From positions 186,001 through 250,000 of the forward strand of contig JAMCWB010000004.1 in NCBI GenBank assembly GCA_023475025.1: 64,000 nt of DNA, written 5' to 3'. Source of the stretch: Gammaproteobacteria bacterium. Lineage in GTDB: Bacteria > Pseudomonadota > Gammaproteobacteria > Pseudomonadales > Pseudomonadaceae. A model generated the notes under the pieces. It saw nothing but the letters and a program-made list of their open reading frames with translations, was not told the DNA's origin and did not search any database. Positions 45,288 to 52,689 of the stretch are shown here, one piece after another. Numbering within the stretch: the stretch's first letter is position 1; each line of letters starts with the position of its first letter. The translations under genes were made by a program, and so were the position numbers.

Positions 45288-45911
45288 TTACCCACCAAAA
45301 GGTGTTGGGTCACCCAGGCCGACCCGGGTTACTTCAACAGTATCATCCAGCATACTGACCACCGTCGTCGGCTCGACTTCGCAAGCGCCACCATCAATGA
45401 TCAGATCAAGCTGCTTGCCAATCCGGTCACGGATCATCTCCGGATCAGTAATCGGCAGATCATCCCCCGGCAGCATCAGGGTCACACTCATCAAGGGCTC
45501 ACCCAGCGCCTCCAGCAAATCCAGGGTAATCTGATGATCCGGAATACGCAGCCCAATAGTGCGGCGCTTCGGGTGCAGCAAGCGCCGCGGCACTTCACTG
45601 GTGGCATTCAGAATAAAGGTATAGGGCCCCGGGGTATGCGCCTTGAGCAAGCGAAAGGTGGTGTTATCCACCTTGGCATAGACGCCCAGCTCGGACAGGT
45701 CACGACAGACCAGGGTAAAGTTGTGGTTCTTGTCCAGATCACGCAGGCGCCGAATCCGCTCCAGCGCATTCTTGTCACCCAGATGACAACCCAGCGCATA
45801 GGCTGAATCGGTCGGATAGGCGATCACACCACCCTGTCGAATGATATCAACCGCCTGGCGAATCAACCGGGGTTGCGGATTATCCGGATGGATCTGAAAA
45901 AACTGGCTCAC
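45288..45911 (-). CDS. yciO: YciO-family threonylcarbamoyladenylate synthase-like protein
   Basis: Member of the YrdC/Sua5 fold, closest to E. coli YciO (207 residues here). Shared marks are SQFFQIHPDNPQPRLIRQAV, the YPTDSAYALGC nucleotide pocket and the KNHNFTLVCRDLSEL and TPGPYTFIL segments. YciO binds RNA or nucleotides, but its role in t6A tRNA modification is weaker and less certain than that of TsaC. The GTG at 45911 is the start: it has AGGAA seven bases upstream and begins the conserved protein. A longer frame to 45947 would overlap rnm. It is 10 bases after rnm. Confidence 0.9.
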   Translation of the reverse strand: MSQFFQIHPDNPQPRLIRQAVDIIRQGGVIAYPTDSAYALGCHLGDKNALERIRRLRDLDKNHNFTLVCRDLSELGVYAKVDNTTFRLLKAHTPGPYTFILNATSEVPRRLLHPKRRTIGLRIPDHQITLDLLEALGEPLMSVTLMLPGDDLPITDPEMIRDRIGKQLDLIIDGGACEVEPTTVVSMLDDTVEVTRVGLGDPTPFGG

Positions 45912-45921
45912 ACTGAATTCC

Positions 45922-46794
45922 TCATCCACAACGGCCTGGCGCCGCATTGAAGGCTTCGTCCTGCCACAGAGGCTGGCACTCTGGCGGCAGCGCCGTCATT
46001 TGTCCTAATGCCATCCAGGGCGAATCCGGGTTATGAAAATCGCTGCCGCAACTAACCAGAAAACCGAGCTCGCGGCTCAGCTTGCCCAGATAGGCTACCT
46101 GCTCCACCGGCTGCTTGCCATTGACCACTTCAATGCCACGACCACCCGCCTCGGCAAAGGCACGCAACAGCTTGCGCAGCTGGCTACGGCTGAAACCGTA
46201 TTGCCAGGGGTGGGCAATCACCGCCATGCCACCGGCGGCACGAATCTGCCCAACTACCGTATCCAGCGTTGGCCAATGCTGGCGAATATCACCCAGCTTG
46301 CCGGCGCCCAGCCATTTCTGAAAGGCGGCAGCACGGTCGGATACATACCCCGAAGCGACCAGCCAATCGGCAAAGTGGGGACGCGCCGGCGGACTGTCTT
46401 CATCGGCGCCGGCCAGGCGTTGCTGCTCAATGGCGCCCTCAAGCGCACCCGGCATATTTTTCTGGGCCAGCTTGTCAGCAATCTGCTCGGCACGACGCCA
46501 ACGTCCGTTGCGCACTTCGCTGAGCGCCTGCTGGAAGTCAACATCCTCTGGGTCGAAGCCATAGCCGAGGATATGCAGGGTGCGTGATTGCCACTGGGCC
46601 GACAGCTCAACGCCACTGACCCAACCCATGCCAGCGGCCAAGGCCGCGGTGCGCGACAGTTCGAGACCATCGATACAATCATGATCGGTCAGGGCAATCA
46701 GCTCGACACCCGCCGCTGCGGCCCGGTGCATGAGTTCGTCAGGGGGCAGCACGCCATCGGAAGCGGTACTGTGCATATGCAAGTCAGCGCGCAC
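45922..46794 (-). CDS. rnm: PHP-domain exoribonuclease / 3',5'-nucleoside bisphosphate phosphatase (RNase AM)
   Basis: Polymerase-and-histidinol-phosphatase family enzyme of 290 residues (YciV, also called TrpH). E. coli RNase AM trims the 5' ends of rRNA and clears 3',5'-bisphosphorylated nucleotides. Metal-binding motifs are DLHMHSTASDG, LTDHDCIDG, GVELSAQW, VIAHPWQY and GSDFHNPDSPW. The GTG at 46794 is chosen because AGGAG lies five bases upstream and the conserved DLHMHS follows at once; the frame continues 23 codons upstream without similarity. It is followed closely by yciO. Confidence 0.9.
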   Translation of the reverse strand: MRADLHMHSTASDGVLPPDELMHRAAAAGVELIALTDHDCIDGLELSRTAALAAGMGWVSGVELSAQWQSRTLHILGYGFDPEDVDFQQALSEVRNGRWRRAEQIADKLAQKNMPGALEGAIEQQRLAGADEDSPPARPHFADWLVASGYVSDRAAAFQKWLGAGKLGDIRQHWPTLDTVVGQIRAAGGMAVIAHPWQYGFSRSQLRKLLRAFAEAGGRGIEVVNGKQPVEQVAYLGKLSRELGFLVSCGSDFHNPDSPWMALGQMTALPPECQPLWQDEAFNAAPGRCG

Positions 46795-46971
46795 AGGATC
46801 TCCTGTATAGGGAATTTCCCCTATTATGCCTTGTCTACGCCAAGTGCGCTTTACCCGATACACTTGTAAGCTAATGATAGATCAAGACAACAAATCTCAT
46901 AGTTGCAAGCGGTGCTAGGCAATGCCGCAACACACAACAATGCCTGAGCGCTTAAGGATCAAGGACAACCG

Positions 46972-47280
46972 ATGTACTACGCCATCATGGCCACCGATTA
47001 CCCCGACACCCTCGACGCCCGCCTGCAGGCGCGGCCGGATCATCTGGCGCGTCTACATGCACTGCAGGATGCGGGCCGCCTGCTACTGGCTGGCCCGCAT
47101 CCCGCGGTTGACAGCAACGAGCCTGGCAGTGCCGGCTTTACCGGTAGCCTGGTGGTTGCGGAATTTGCCAGCCTGGCTGATGCCGAAGCCTGGGCTGCAA
47201 CTGACCCATACGTCGCTGCGGGGGTTTACCAGGATGTGCGCGTCAAACCCTTCAAGGCCGTGCTGCCCGCACAGCGCTGA
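46972..47280 (+). CDS. YciI-like protein
   Basis: Small (102 residues) dimeric alpha/beta-barrel protein of the YciI family, whose biochemical role is not settled. It has the family opening [19 protein letters not shown] and the conserved His/Asp region [24 protein letters not shown] (residues 22-45). AAGGA lies about eight bases before the ATG. It is divergent from rnm across 177 bases. That gap holds a palindromic ATAGGG-AATTT-CCCCTAT near 46812-46830 but no clear promoter. It precedes the response regulator by 27 bases. Confidence 0.88.
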   Translation: MYYAIMATDYPDTLDARLQARPDHLARLHALQDAGRLLLAGPHPAVDSNEPGSAGFTGSLVVAEFASLADAEAWAATDPYVAAGVYQDVRVKPFKAVLPAQR

Positions 47281-47307
47281 GCTGATCCACAATCAAGAGA
47301 CAAGCCC

Positions 47308-47997
47308 GTGACCACTGCCAGCGTATTGATGATTGATGATGACCAGGAACTCTGCGCCTTGCTCAGCGACTGGCTGGGCAGCGAAGGCTTTCAGCTCGAC
47401 TGTGTGCATGATGGCGAGCAAGGACTGGCACGCGCGCTGACCGGCGAACATGAAGCCATCATTCTCGACCTGATGCTGCCCGGCATCAATGGCCTGGACT
47501 TGTTGCGCAGCTTGCGACAGCAGGCCCAGGTTCCGGTGCTCATGCTCAGTGCCCGTGGTGAGCCGGTCGATCGCATTCTCGGGCTGGAACTGGGTGCCGA
47601 CGACTACCTGGCCAAACCCTGTGACCCGCGCGAACTGGTCGCCCGCCTGCGCGCCCTGCTGCGCCGCAGCCAGCAACAGGACAGCGCCAATGATGCCAGC
47701 CTGCTGGAGGTCGGCGACTTGCGCCTGGACCCGGTCAACCTGGTCGCCTGGCGGAATGACGAAATGCTCGGGCTGACCCAGACCGAAGCCCAGATACTGG
47801 CGGTGCTCCTGCGCCAGAGTGGTCAAGTCGTTGACCGCCAGACCCTGTCCCGTGAAGTGCTGGGCAAGTCCCTGGGGCCCTACGATCGCAGCCTGGATAT
47901 GCACATCAGCAACCTGCGGCGCAAACTCGGACCGCACGCCGAAGAGCGTCCGCGCATCCAGGCCCTGCGCGGGCGCGGCTATATCTATGCGGAATGA
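47308..47997 (+). CDS. cpxR: OmpR/PhoB-type response regulator, CpxR-like
   Basis: Two-component regulator of 229 residues. The receiver domain has the acidic pocket IDDDQE, phosphoacceptor Asp54 (IILDLMLPG), Ser81 and Lys103 (LAKPCDP). The C-terminal winged helix carries SLDMHISNLRRKLG and the final RGRGYIYAE. Order and spacing with a Spy-like gene and a sensor kinase match the Cpx system of P. aeruginosa (PA3204-PA3206), which answers envelope stress. The start is GTG 47308, 27 bases after the YciI gene. A CpxR-type box follows its stop directly, in front of the Spy-like gene. Confidence 0.9.
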   Translation: MTTASVLMIDDDQELCALLSDWLGSEGFQLDCVHDGEQGLARALTGEHEAIILDLMLPGINGLDLLRSLRQQAQVPVLMLSARGEPVDRILGLELGADDYLAKPCDPRELVARLRALLRRSQQQDSANDASLLEVGDLRLDPVNLVAWRNDEMLGLTQTEAQILAVLLRQSGQVVDRQTLSREVLGKSLGPYDRSLDMHISNLRRKLGPHAEERPRIQALRGRGYIYAE

Positions 47998-47999
47998 GC

Positions 48000-48015
48000 T
48001 TTACACAACCTTTAC
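48000..48015. promoter_or_regulatory. Candidate CpxR box upstream of the spy-like gene
   Basis: TTTAC (48000-48004), six bases, TTTAC (48011-48015); on the minus strand this reads GTAAA-N6-GTAAA, the CpxR recognition pattern. It sits about 92 bases before the spy-like start, next to the likely CpxR and CpxS genes. A weak TAGACT (48048-48053) downstream could be the -10 box of an activator-dependent promoter. Confidence 0.5.
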
Positions 48016-48106
48016 CGCCAGGCCACCCAGCTTGACACTGGCACCCCTAGACTGAGCATCAAGGGTCAAACGTGGCCCTCTATCGAATGACCAACAGGAG
48101 TCAACC

Positions 48107-48463
48107 ATGAACAAGACCTTGATCGCCAGTGTAATGATGTTGGGTATTGGCCTGAGCAGCTTCACCTTTGCCGGCCACCACAACGGTGCGCATGATCGCT
48201 CCGAACGCCATCTGGAGCGCATGACCGAACAGCTCGAACTGAGCAGTGAACAGCAAGAGCAAATGCGTGAAATCCATAAGCAACAACGTGAAGCCTACCG
48301 CGAACTGCATGCACAAACCCGCGAACAGGTTGCCGAGGTACTGACCGAGGAACAGCAGGAAAAAATGCAGGCACTGCGTGAAGAGCGCAAGGAAAAGATG
48401 CAGCAGCGCTACCAGCAACGTGGCGAATCTGGCGAGCGTCGTCAGCGTAGCCAGAACTACTGA
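48107..48463 (+). CDS. Spy/CpxP-like periplasmic protein
   Basis: The 118-residue precursor has a clear signal peptide (about 1-22, ending FTFA). The mature part is almost entirely helical and charged, rich in Glu, Gln, Arg and His (LERMTEQLELSSEQQEQMRE, then EEQQEKMQALREERKEKMQQ). This is the pattern of Spy and CpxP: small periplasmic chaperones or Cpx inhibitors, with the LTxxQ motif here as LTEEQ and a near-match LSSEQ. AGGAG lies six bases before the ATG. It sits between the CpxR-like and CpxS-like genes, five bases before the kinase, which supports a feedback role on the sensor. Confidence 0.88.
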   Translation: MNKTLIASVMMLGIGLSSFTFAGHHNGAHDRSERHLERMTEQLELSSEQQEQMREIHKQQREAYRELHAQTREQVAEVLTEEQQEKMQALREERKEKMQQRYQQRGESGERRQRSQNY

Positions 48464-48468
48464 TCCGC

Positions 48469-49815
48469 ATGCGCCTGTTCTGGAAAGTCTTTGCCGTACT
48501 CTGGCTGGCAACCCTGCTGGTTGGTGGCTCAGGCTTTCTGGTCAGTCGCGCCCTGCAACAGGACTGGATGCTGCTGCAATTTCACCCGCAATTGCGTGAT
48601 TTTGCCAGTCAGCTGGTCGCTGAATACGAACAACAGGGCCCCGAACAAGCGCAGGACTGGCTGGAGCAACAGCTCTCCGACCATCGCTTGCGGGCGCGCC
48701 TGTTCAACGCCAACGGCGAGCCCTTGCTCGCCGGCACCCTGTGGCCGACAGCCCGTCAGCATCTGATTAACGAAGCAGAGAACAGCTCCAGCCGCAACCG
48801 CTACGGCCGGCGCTTTCACCTGGTCTGGAGCGGGGACCTGGCCAGCTACCAACTCAGCCTGCATGTGCCCACGCCCGAGCTGTTTCGCTGGCAGCGTACG
48901 CCCTTTGCCCTGATCGCCAATATCAGCCTGGCCATGGCCTTACTGGCACTGCTCAGCCTGTTACTCAGCCGCTACCTGACCAACCCCTTGCGGCGCCTCG
49001 GTCAGGCCGCGCAAACGCTTGGCGACGGCCACTACGAGCCGGATAGTCTGCAACCCAGCCTGCGCCGGCGCGACGAAATCGGCGACTTGTCACGTCAGTT
49101 CCAGCATATGGCTATCCGCTTGCAGACCCTGCTCGACAGCCAGCAACAACTGATGCGCGATATTTCCCATGAGCTGCGCTCTCCGCTGGCCCGGCTACGG
49201 ATTGGCCTGGCCCTCGCCAACCGCCAACCGCTGGCGGCAGACGATCCCCTGTGGCAACGCCTGGACCACGAATGCAGCCGGCTGGATGGCTTGATTGGCG
49301 ATATTCTGACGCTAAGTCGCCTGGACAGTCATGATCAGGCAGATGAAGTGTTCGACCTCGACCAGATCGTCAGCGAGACGGTCGATGATGCCAACTTCAG
49401 CGCTGAAGATCAGCGCATCGTGCTGCAAGGTGAAACACACAGCCAGTTACTGGGTTGGCCCCAACAGATTGCCAGCGCGCTGGATAACCTGCTGCGCAAC
49501 GCATTGCGCTTTACGCCGGACGACGGTGAGATACGCATCCAGCTGTCCCGGCACGGGACGCAAGCCATGATCTGTATTGAAGATAGCGGCCCGGGCGTTC
49601 CGGATGAATGGCTGAAGCGGCTCGGCGAACCCTTTGCCCGTCTACCCGGCCAGGCGGCCGATAGCGGACATGGCCTGGGGCTGGCCATCGCCCGACGGGC
49701 CATTGATCGCCATCAGGGTCAGCTCAGCTTCGATCGCAGCCCGCAATTGGGCGGCTTGCGCGCCGTCATCAGCCTGCCGCTGGACCGGACCAGGGCGAGA
49801 AAAAATCTGCCGTAG
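48469..49815 (+). CDS. cpxS: Sensor histidine kinase, CpxA/CpxS-like
   Basis: Inner-membrane kinase of 448 residues. It has two membrane segments (about 5-25 and 146-168) around a periplasmic sensor of about 120 residues, then a HAMP linker (169-222) and a HisKA domain with His234 in RDISHELRSPLARLR. The ATPase domain has the N box LDNLLRNALRF, G1 DSGPGVP and G2 GHGLGLAIARRA. It should phosphorylate the regulator encoded at 47308-47997. Its last 47 bases overlap the convergent nitroreductase gene. Confidence 0.92.
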   Translation: MRLFWKVFAVLWLATLLVGGSGFLVSRALQQDWMLLQFHPQLRDFASQLVAEYEQQGPEQAQDWLEQQLSDHRLRARLFNANGEPLLAGTLWPTARQHLINEAENSSSRNRYGRRFHLVWSGDLASYQLSLHVPTPELFRWQRTPFALIANISLAMALLALLSLLLSRYLTNPLRRLGQAAQTLGDGHYEPDSLQPSLRRRDEIGDLSRQFQHMAIRLQTLLDSQQQLMRDISHELRSPLARLRIGLALANRQPLAADDPLWQRLDHECSRLDGLIGDILTLSRLDSHDQADEVFDLDQIVSETVDDANFSAEDQRIVLQGETHSQLLGWPQQIASALDNLLRNALRFTPDDGEIRIQLSRHGTQAMICIEDSGPGVPDEWLKRLGEPFARLPGQAADSGHGLGLAIARRAIDRHQGQLSFDRSPQLGGLRAVISLPLDRTRARKNLP

Positions 49816-50341
49816 CCAGCTGCGGCAAATTCTTGCGTTCGCCCTGACACTGCCCCAGATACAAAAAGGCAATGAGCTGCTCGTTCGCAGCCAGGCCAAG
49901 GCCATCACGCACCAGCGGATGGTAAGCCATTTCCCCGGTACGCCAGACCGCCCCCAGCCCCAGCGCATGGGCAGCCACCAACATGTTGCTTACCGCCGCA
50001 CCACAGGCCAGGTCCTGCTCTGCTGCCGGCACCTTGGGGTGCGACTGACGGCAGCTGATGGCCACAATCATCATGGGGGCGCGCAAGGGCTGCTGGCGCA
50101 GTTTGTTTTCGCGGATTTCAGACAGCTCGGGGTCATCGCTGCGCCCCGCCTGCACAAACAACTCACCGAGTTGCTCCAGCCCCGGCTGCTCCAGCACCAG
50201 AAAGCGCCAGGGGCGCAGCCACGCATGATCCGGAGCACGCAGCGCAGCCTTGAACAGCTGCTCGCATTGCTCAGCAGTGGGTGCAGGGCCGGTCAGACGC
50301 GGAGCCGACACGCGCTCATGCAGGGCTTGCAATGCATCCAT
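49769..50341 (-). CDS. Nitroreductase family protein, YdjA-like
   Basis: FMN-binding oxidoreductase of 190 residues, one of the smallest nitroreductase-fold types. It follows E. coli YdjA closely: MDALQALHERVSAPRL, the ALRAPDHAWLRPWRFLVLE flavin-binding region, APMMIVAI and GAVWRTGEMAYHPLVR. The natural substrate is unknown. The ATG at 50341 overlaps the stop of the AraC-type gene (TGATG), so the two are co-translated. Its 3' end overlaps the sensor kinase gene by 47 bases on the opposite strand. Confidence 0.9.
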   Translation of the reverse strand: MDALQALHERVSAPRLTGPAPTAEQCEQLFKAALRAPDHAWLRPWRFLVLEQPGLEQLGELFVQAGRSDDPELSEIRENKLRQQPLRAPMMIVAISCRQSHPKVPAAEQDLACGAAVSNMLVAAHALGLGAVWRTGEMAYHPLVRDGLGLAANEQLIAFLYLGQCQGERKNLPQLATADFFSPWSGPAAG

Positions 50342-51381
50342 CAGGCCTCCTTGAAGTTAGCAGCCGGTGAGTTCAGGTGTTGCTCCCGGTATTGCCCGGG
50401 GGGCACAGCATACCAGCGCCGGAAGGCGCGAAAAAAATTGCTGGGGTCAGCAAAACCCAATAGATAGGCAATTTCCAGCAGAGTGAGTTCCGGTTCGGCC
50501 AGATACTGCAGGGCCAGCTCACGCCGGGTGTCATCGAGCAATTGCTGAAAGCTGGTACCCTCTTCCTGCAAGCGTCGCTGCAGAGTACGCGTGCTGACCC
50601 GCATCGCCTCAGCGACCACATCGCGTTTGGGCTCGCCCTGTGGCAGCAGACGGCAGAGGGTTTGTCGGGCCTGGTGGGTGACCCGGTTCTGGGCAAACTG
50701 GGCCAGATACTCACTGGCCATATGATCATGCATCTGCGCCAGCCGGTCATTGCCGGTGGACAACTGCTTATTGACCTCGGCACGATCAAAGACCAACGCA
50801 TACTCACTACTGGCGAAGGCCAGCGGACAGCCGAACAGCGCCGCATAGGGTGCCGGATCAACCGGGGCCGGTGCGGCAAAGCGGGCCTGTTGCGGCACCA
50901 GTTCGCGACCGGTCATCCAGCGACAGAAGCCCATCAGGTACGCCATGGCGGCATCATGCACCTGGCTGGGCACCGGCAGTTCGTCACCATGAAAAGCCAA
51001 TACCAGCACCACCTTCTGCGGCTCCAGGCGCAAGTCCAGATCTGCCGATTCACCCATGATGCGCTGAAAGCGCACAATGCGCTTGAAAGCTTCAAGCAGA
51101 CTCGGGCTGGACATCATGGCATAGCCAACCAGATTGAAATACGCCGGGCGCACCACTTGAGCAAGATTCAACCCCAGCGCCGGGTTGCCGCTGCGCTGGA
51201 CTGCCAGGTGCCACAGACGCGTCATCATATCCTGCTCAAAGCGGGATTCCGGCTCGCGCAGCAAACTGCGGTCCAGCCCGACATCTGCGCACAACTGGGC
51301 AACATCCAGACCCTCAAGGCGCATAGCCTCAAGCACGGCGCTGGCCCAGCTGGATGACGTGGTCCGCAGGTAGGCAGTCAT
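50341..51381 (-). CDS. AraC-family transcriptional regulator
   Basis: Regulator of 346 residues with an N-terminal ligand-binding domain of the OruR/ArgR type (Arabinose_bd-like, about 15-195, with RPAYFNLVGYAMMSSPSLLEAF split by variable parts). A C-terminal pair of helix-turn-helix motifs follows (RVSTRTLQRRLQEEGTSFQQ and LLEIAYLLGFADPSNFFRAF). The frame is open 104 codons upstream, but ATG 51381 begins the family domain; its nearest AGGAG is 14 bases away, so initiation is not textbook. The co-translated nitroreductase gene downstream is a likely target or partner. The Mpo1-like gene is divergent. Confidence 0.88.
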   Translation of the reverse strand: MTAYLRTTSSSWASAVLEAMRLEGLDVAQLCADVGLDRSLLREPESRFEQDMMTRLWHLAVQRSGNPALGLNLAQVVRPAYFNLVGYAMMSSPSLLEAFKRIVRFQRIMGESADLDLRLEPQKVVLVLAFHGDELPVPSQVHDAAMAYLMGFCRWMTGRELVPQQARFAAPAPVDPAPYAALFGCPLAFASSEYALVFDRAEVNKQLSTGNDRLAQMHDHMASEYLAQFAQNRVTHQARQTLCRLLPQGEPKRDVVAEAMRVSTRTLQRRLQEEGTSFQQLLDDTRRELALQYLAEPELTLLEIAYLLGFADPSNFFRAFRRWYAVPPGQYREQHLNSPAANFKEA

Positions 51382-51579
51382 GATGTTGACAGGTTCTCCT
51401 TCGAGCCATCTACTGGATGACTCAGCCAAAAGGTGTTGCCAAGCATAGAGCAAAGCCGGCCACGGCAAAACCCGGCCCACAAAGTCAGTTGGCTGGCACG
51501 CAAAGTCAGTGCAGGCCGCCAAAAATTGGCTATGGTGCGTTTCTGGACTCATCTGATCCACAGCAAAAGGGAGTTTTTC

Positions 51580-51915
51580 ATGTCCGATACCAGCACTCAA
51601 GCCGCCAGTGAATTGCCAACATTCAACTCCTTTGCCGAGTTTTACCCCTATTACCTGAGCGAGCACAGTAACGACACCAGCCGCCGCCTTCATTATCTAG
51701 GCAGTAGCCTGGTGCTGCTGGTCCTTGCATGGGCCCTGCTGACCCAGAACTTCTGGTGGCTGCTGGCGCTGCCGGTACTCGGTTATGGCTTTGCCTGGGT
51801 TGGCCATTTCTTCTTCGAGAAAAACAAGCCGGCCACCTTCAAGTATCCGCTGTACAGCTTTATAGGTGATTGGGTCATGTTGCGTGACGCCTTGACCGGG
51901 CGCATCCGTTTCTGA
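51580..51915 (+). CDS. Mpo1/DUF962-family membrane protein
   Basis: Small (111-residue) membrane protein of the Mpo1-like (DUF962) family. The yeast relative is an iron-dependent dioxygenase of 2-hydroxy fatty acids; bacterial function is not established. Conserved parts are FNSFAEFYPYYLSEHSND, the histidines in RRLHYLGS and FAWVGHFFFEKNKPATF, and YPLYSFIGDWVML. Two membrane segments lie about 45-60 and 63-78. ATG 51580 has GGGAG eight bases upstream. It is divergent from the AraC gene across 198 bases, and a strong hairpin follows the stop. Confidence 0.88.
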   Translation: MSDTSTQAASELPTFNSFAEFYPYYLSEHSNDTSRRLHYLGSSLVLLVLAWALLTQNFWWLLALPVLGYGFAWVGHFFFEKNKPATFKYPLYSFIGDWVMLRDALTGRIRF

Positions 51916-51921
51916 CGGCAT

Positions 51922-51951
51922 GGGCGATTGTCAGCCCGCTGACAGTCGCCC
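51922..51951 (+). terminator. Hairpin terminator after the Mpo1-like gene
   Basis: GGGCGATTGTCAGC (51922-51935) and GCTGACAGTCGCCC (51938-51951) form a 14-base-pair stem with one G-T pair; the tip opens to a small loop. The following TCCTGTTGCTC is only moderately T-rich. It begins six bases after the stop codon. Confidence 0.65.
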
Positions 51952-52009
51952 TCCTGTTGCTCAGCTAGACTCTATCCTGCTCTGATAAAAACCCCCGCAG
52001 GAGACAACC

Positions 52010-52594
52010 ATGGGCAAGCACGAACAGGCCACCTTTACCGCCATGCAGGAAGGTACCGCCGAGGACTGGCAGATCATTTCCACGCACTTCCGGGAATTTG
52101 CCCGCGAACTGCCGGACCGCATTCTCAGCCACCTGAAATTACTCGATGGTGACTTTGGCGGCTTCCCGATTGACCGTCTGGAGCATTCGCTGCAAACCGC
52201 GACCCGCGCCCACCGCGATGGCCGGGATGAAGAATATGTTGTCTGCGCCCTGCTACACGACATAGGCGACACCCTGGGCTCCTACAACCACCCAGAAGTC
52301 GCTGCCGCCATCCTCAAGCCCTTCGTCAGTGAAGAGAACCTGTGGATGGTCGAAAAGCATGGCGTGTTCCAGGGGTATTATTTCTTCCATCACCTGGGTA
52401 TGGATCGCCACCTGCGCGACCAGTTCAAGGATCACCCCTTGTATGCCTACACCGCGGAATTCTGCGCCAAGTATGACGCTACCGCTTTTGACCCGGATTA
52501 CGTCTCTGAGCCGCTGGAGTTCTTCGAGCCCATGCTGCGCCGGGTGTTTGCCCGCCCACGTAATTCCATGTATGCCAAAGCCACCGCGGAATAG
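52010..52594 (+). CDS. HD-domain protein resembling mixed-valent diiron oxygenases
   Basis: The 194-residue product has an HD fold with likely metal ligands His59 (LEHSLQ), His83-Asp84 (LLHDIGD), His94, His117 and Asp156. Around the first ligand it resembles PhnZ and TmpB, HD-type diiron oxygenases that cleave phosphonates. However, the Tyr/Glu pair that guards the iron in PhnZ is replaced by Phe (DFGGFPIDRLEHSLQ), and the phosphonate-binding lysine position is Gln121. It may be a diiron oxygenase for another substrate or a plain HD hydrolase; the alignment is from memory. AGGAG lies seven bases before the ATG. It is separated from cyaB by 95 bases. Confidence 0.75.
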   Translation: MGKHEQATFTAMQEGTAEDWQIISTHFREFARELPDRILSHLKLLDGDFGGFPIDRLEHSLQTATRAHRDGRDEEYVVCALLHDIGDTLGSYNHPEVAAAILKPFVSEENLWMVEKHGVFQGYYFFHHLGMDRHLRDQFKDHPLYAYTAEFCAKYDATAFDPDYVSEPLEFFEPMLRRVFARPRNSMYAKATAE

Positions 52595-52602
52595 CACAGC
52601 CC

Positions 52603-52650
52603 TTTACTTTCCGCCCTGACATATTATGATCGCCCGAGGATACCTCGGGC
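52603..52650 (+). promoter_or_regulatory. Candidate promoter and leader hairpin of cyaB
   Basis: TTTACT (52603-52608), 16 bases, TATGAT (52625-52630) is a fair sigma-70 pair. Directly after it an eight-base-pair hairpin GCCCGAGG / CCTCGGGC with a three-base loop (52632-52650) covers the expected transcription start. The hairpin could be an operator, an attenuator or the end of the HD gene transcript. Confidence 0.5.
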
Positions 52651-52689
52651 CCTTGGTGGCCCTGCCCATGGCTCGGGAACCACATAATA

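Noticed and set aside
46795-46971. Promoter boxes for rnm and the YciI gene in the divergent gap
   Set aside because: Several A/T-rich hexamers occur (for example TATTAT near 46829) but none has a partner box at acceptable spacing; only a palindrome is clear.
52010-52594. Naming the HD-domain gene phnZ
   Set aside because: The substrate-binding Tyr, Glu and Lys of PhnZ are not present, so only a superfamily resemblance is supported.
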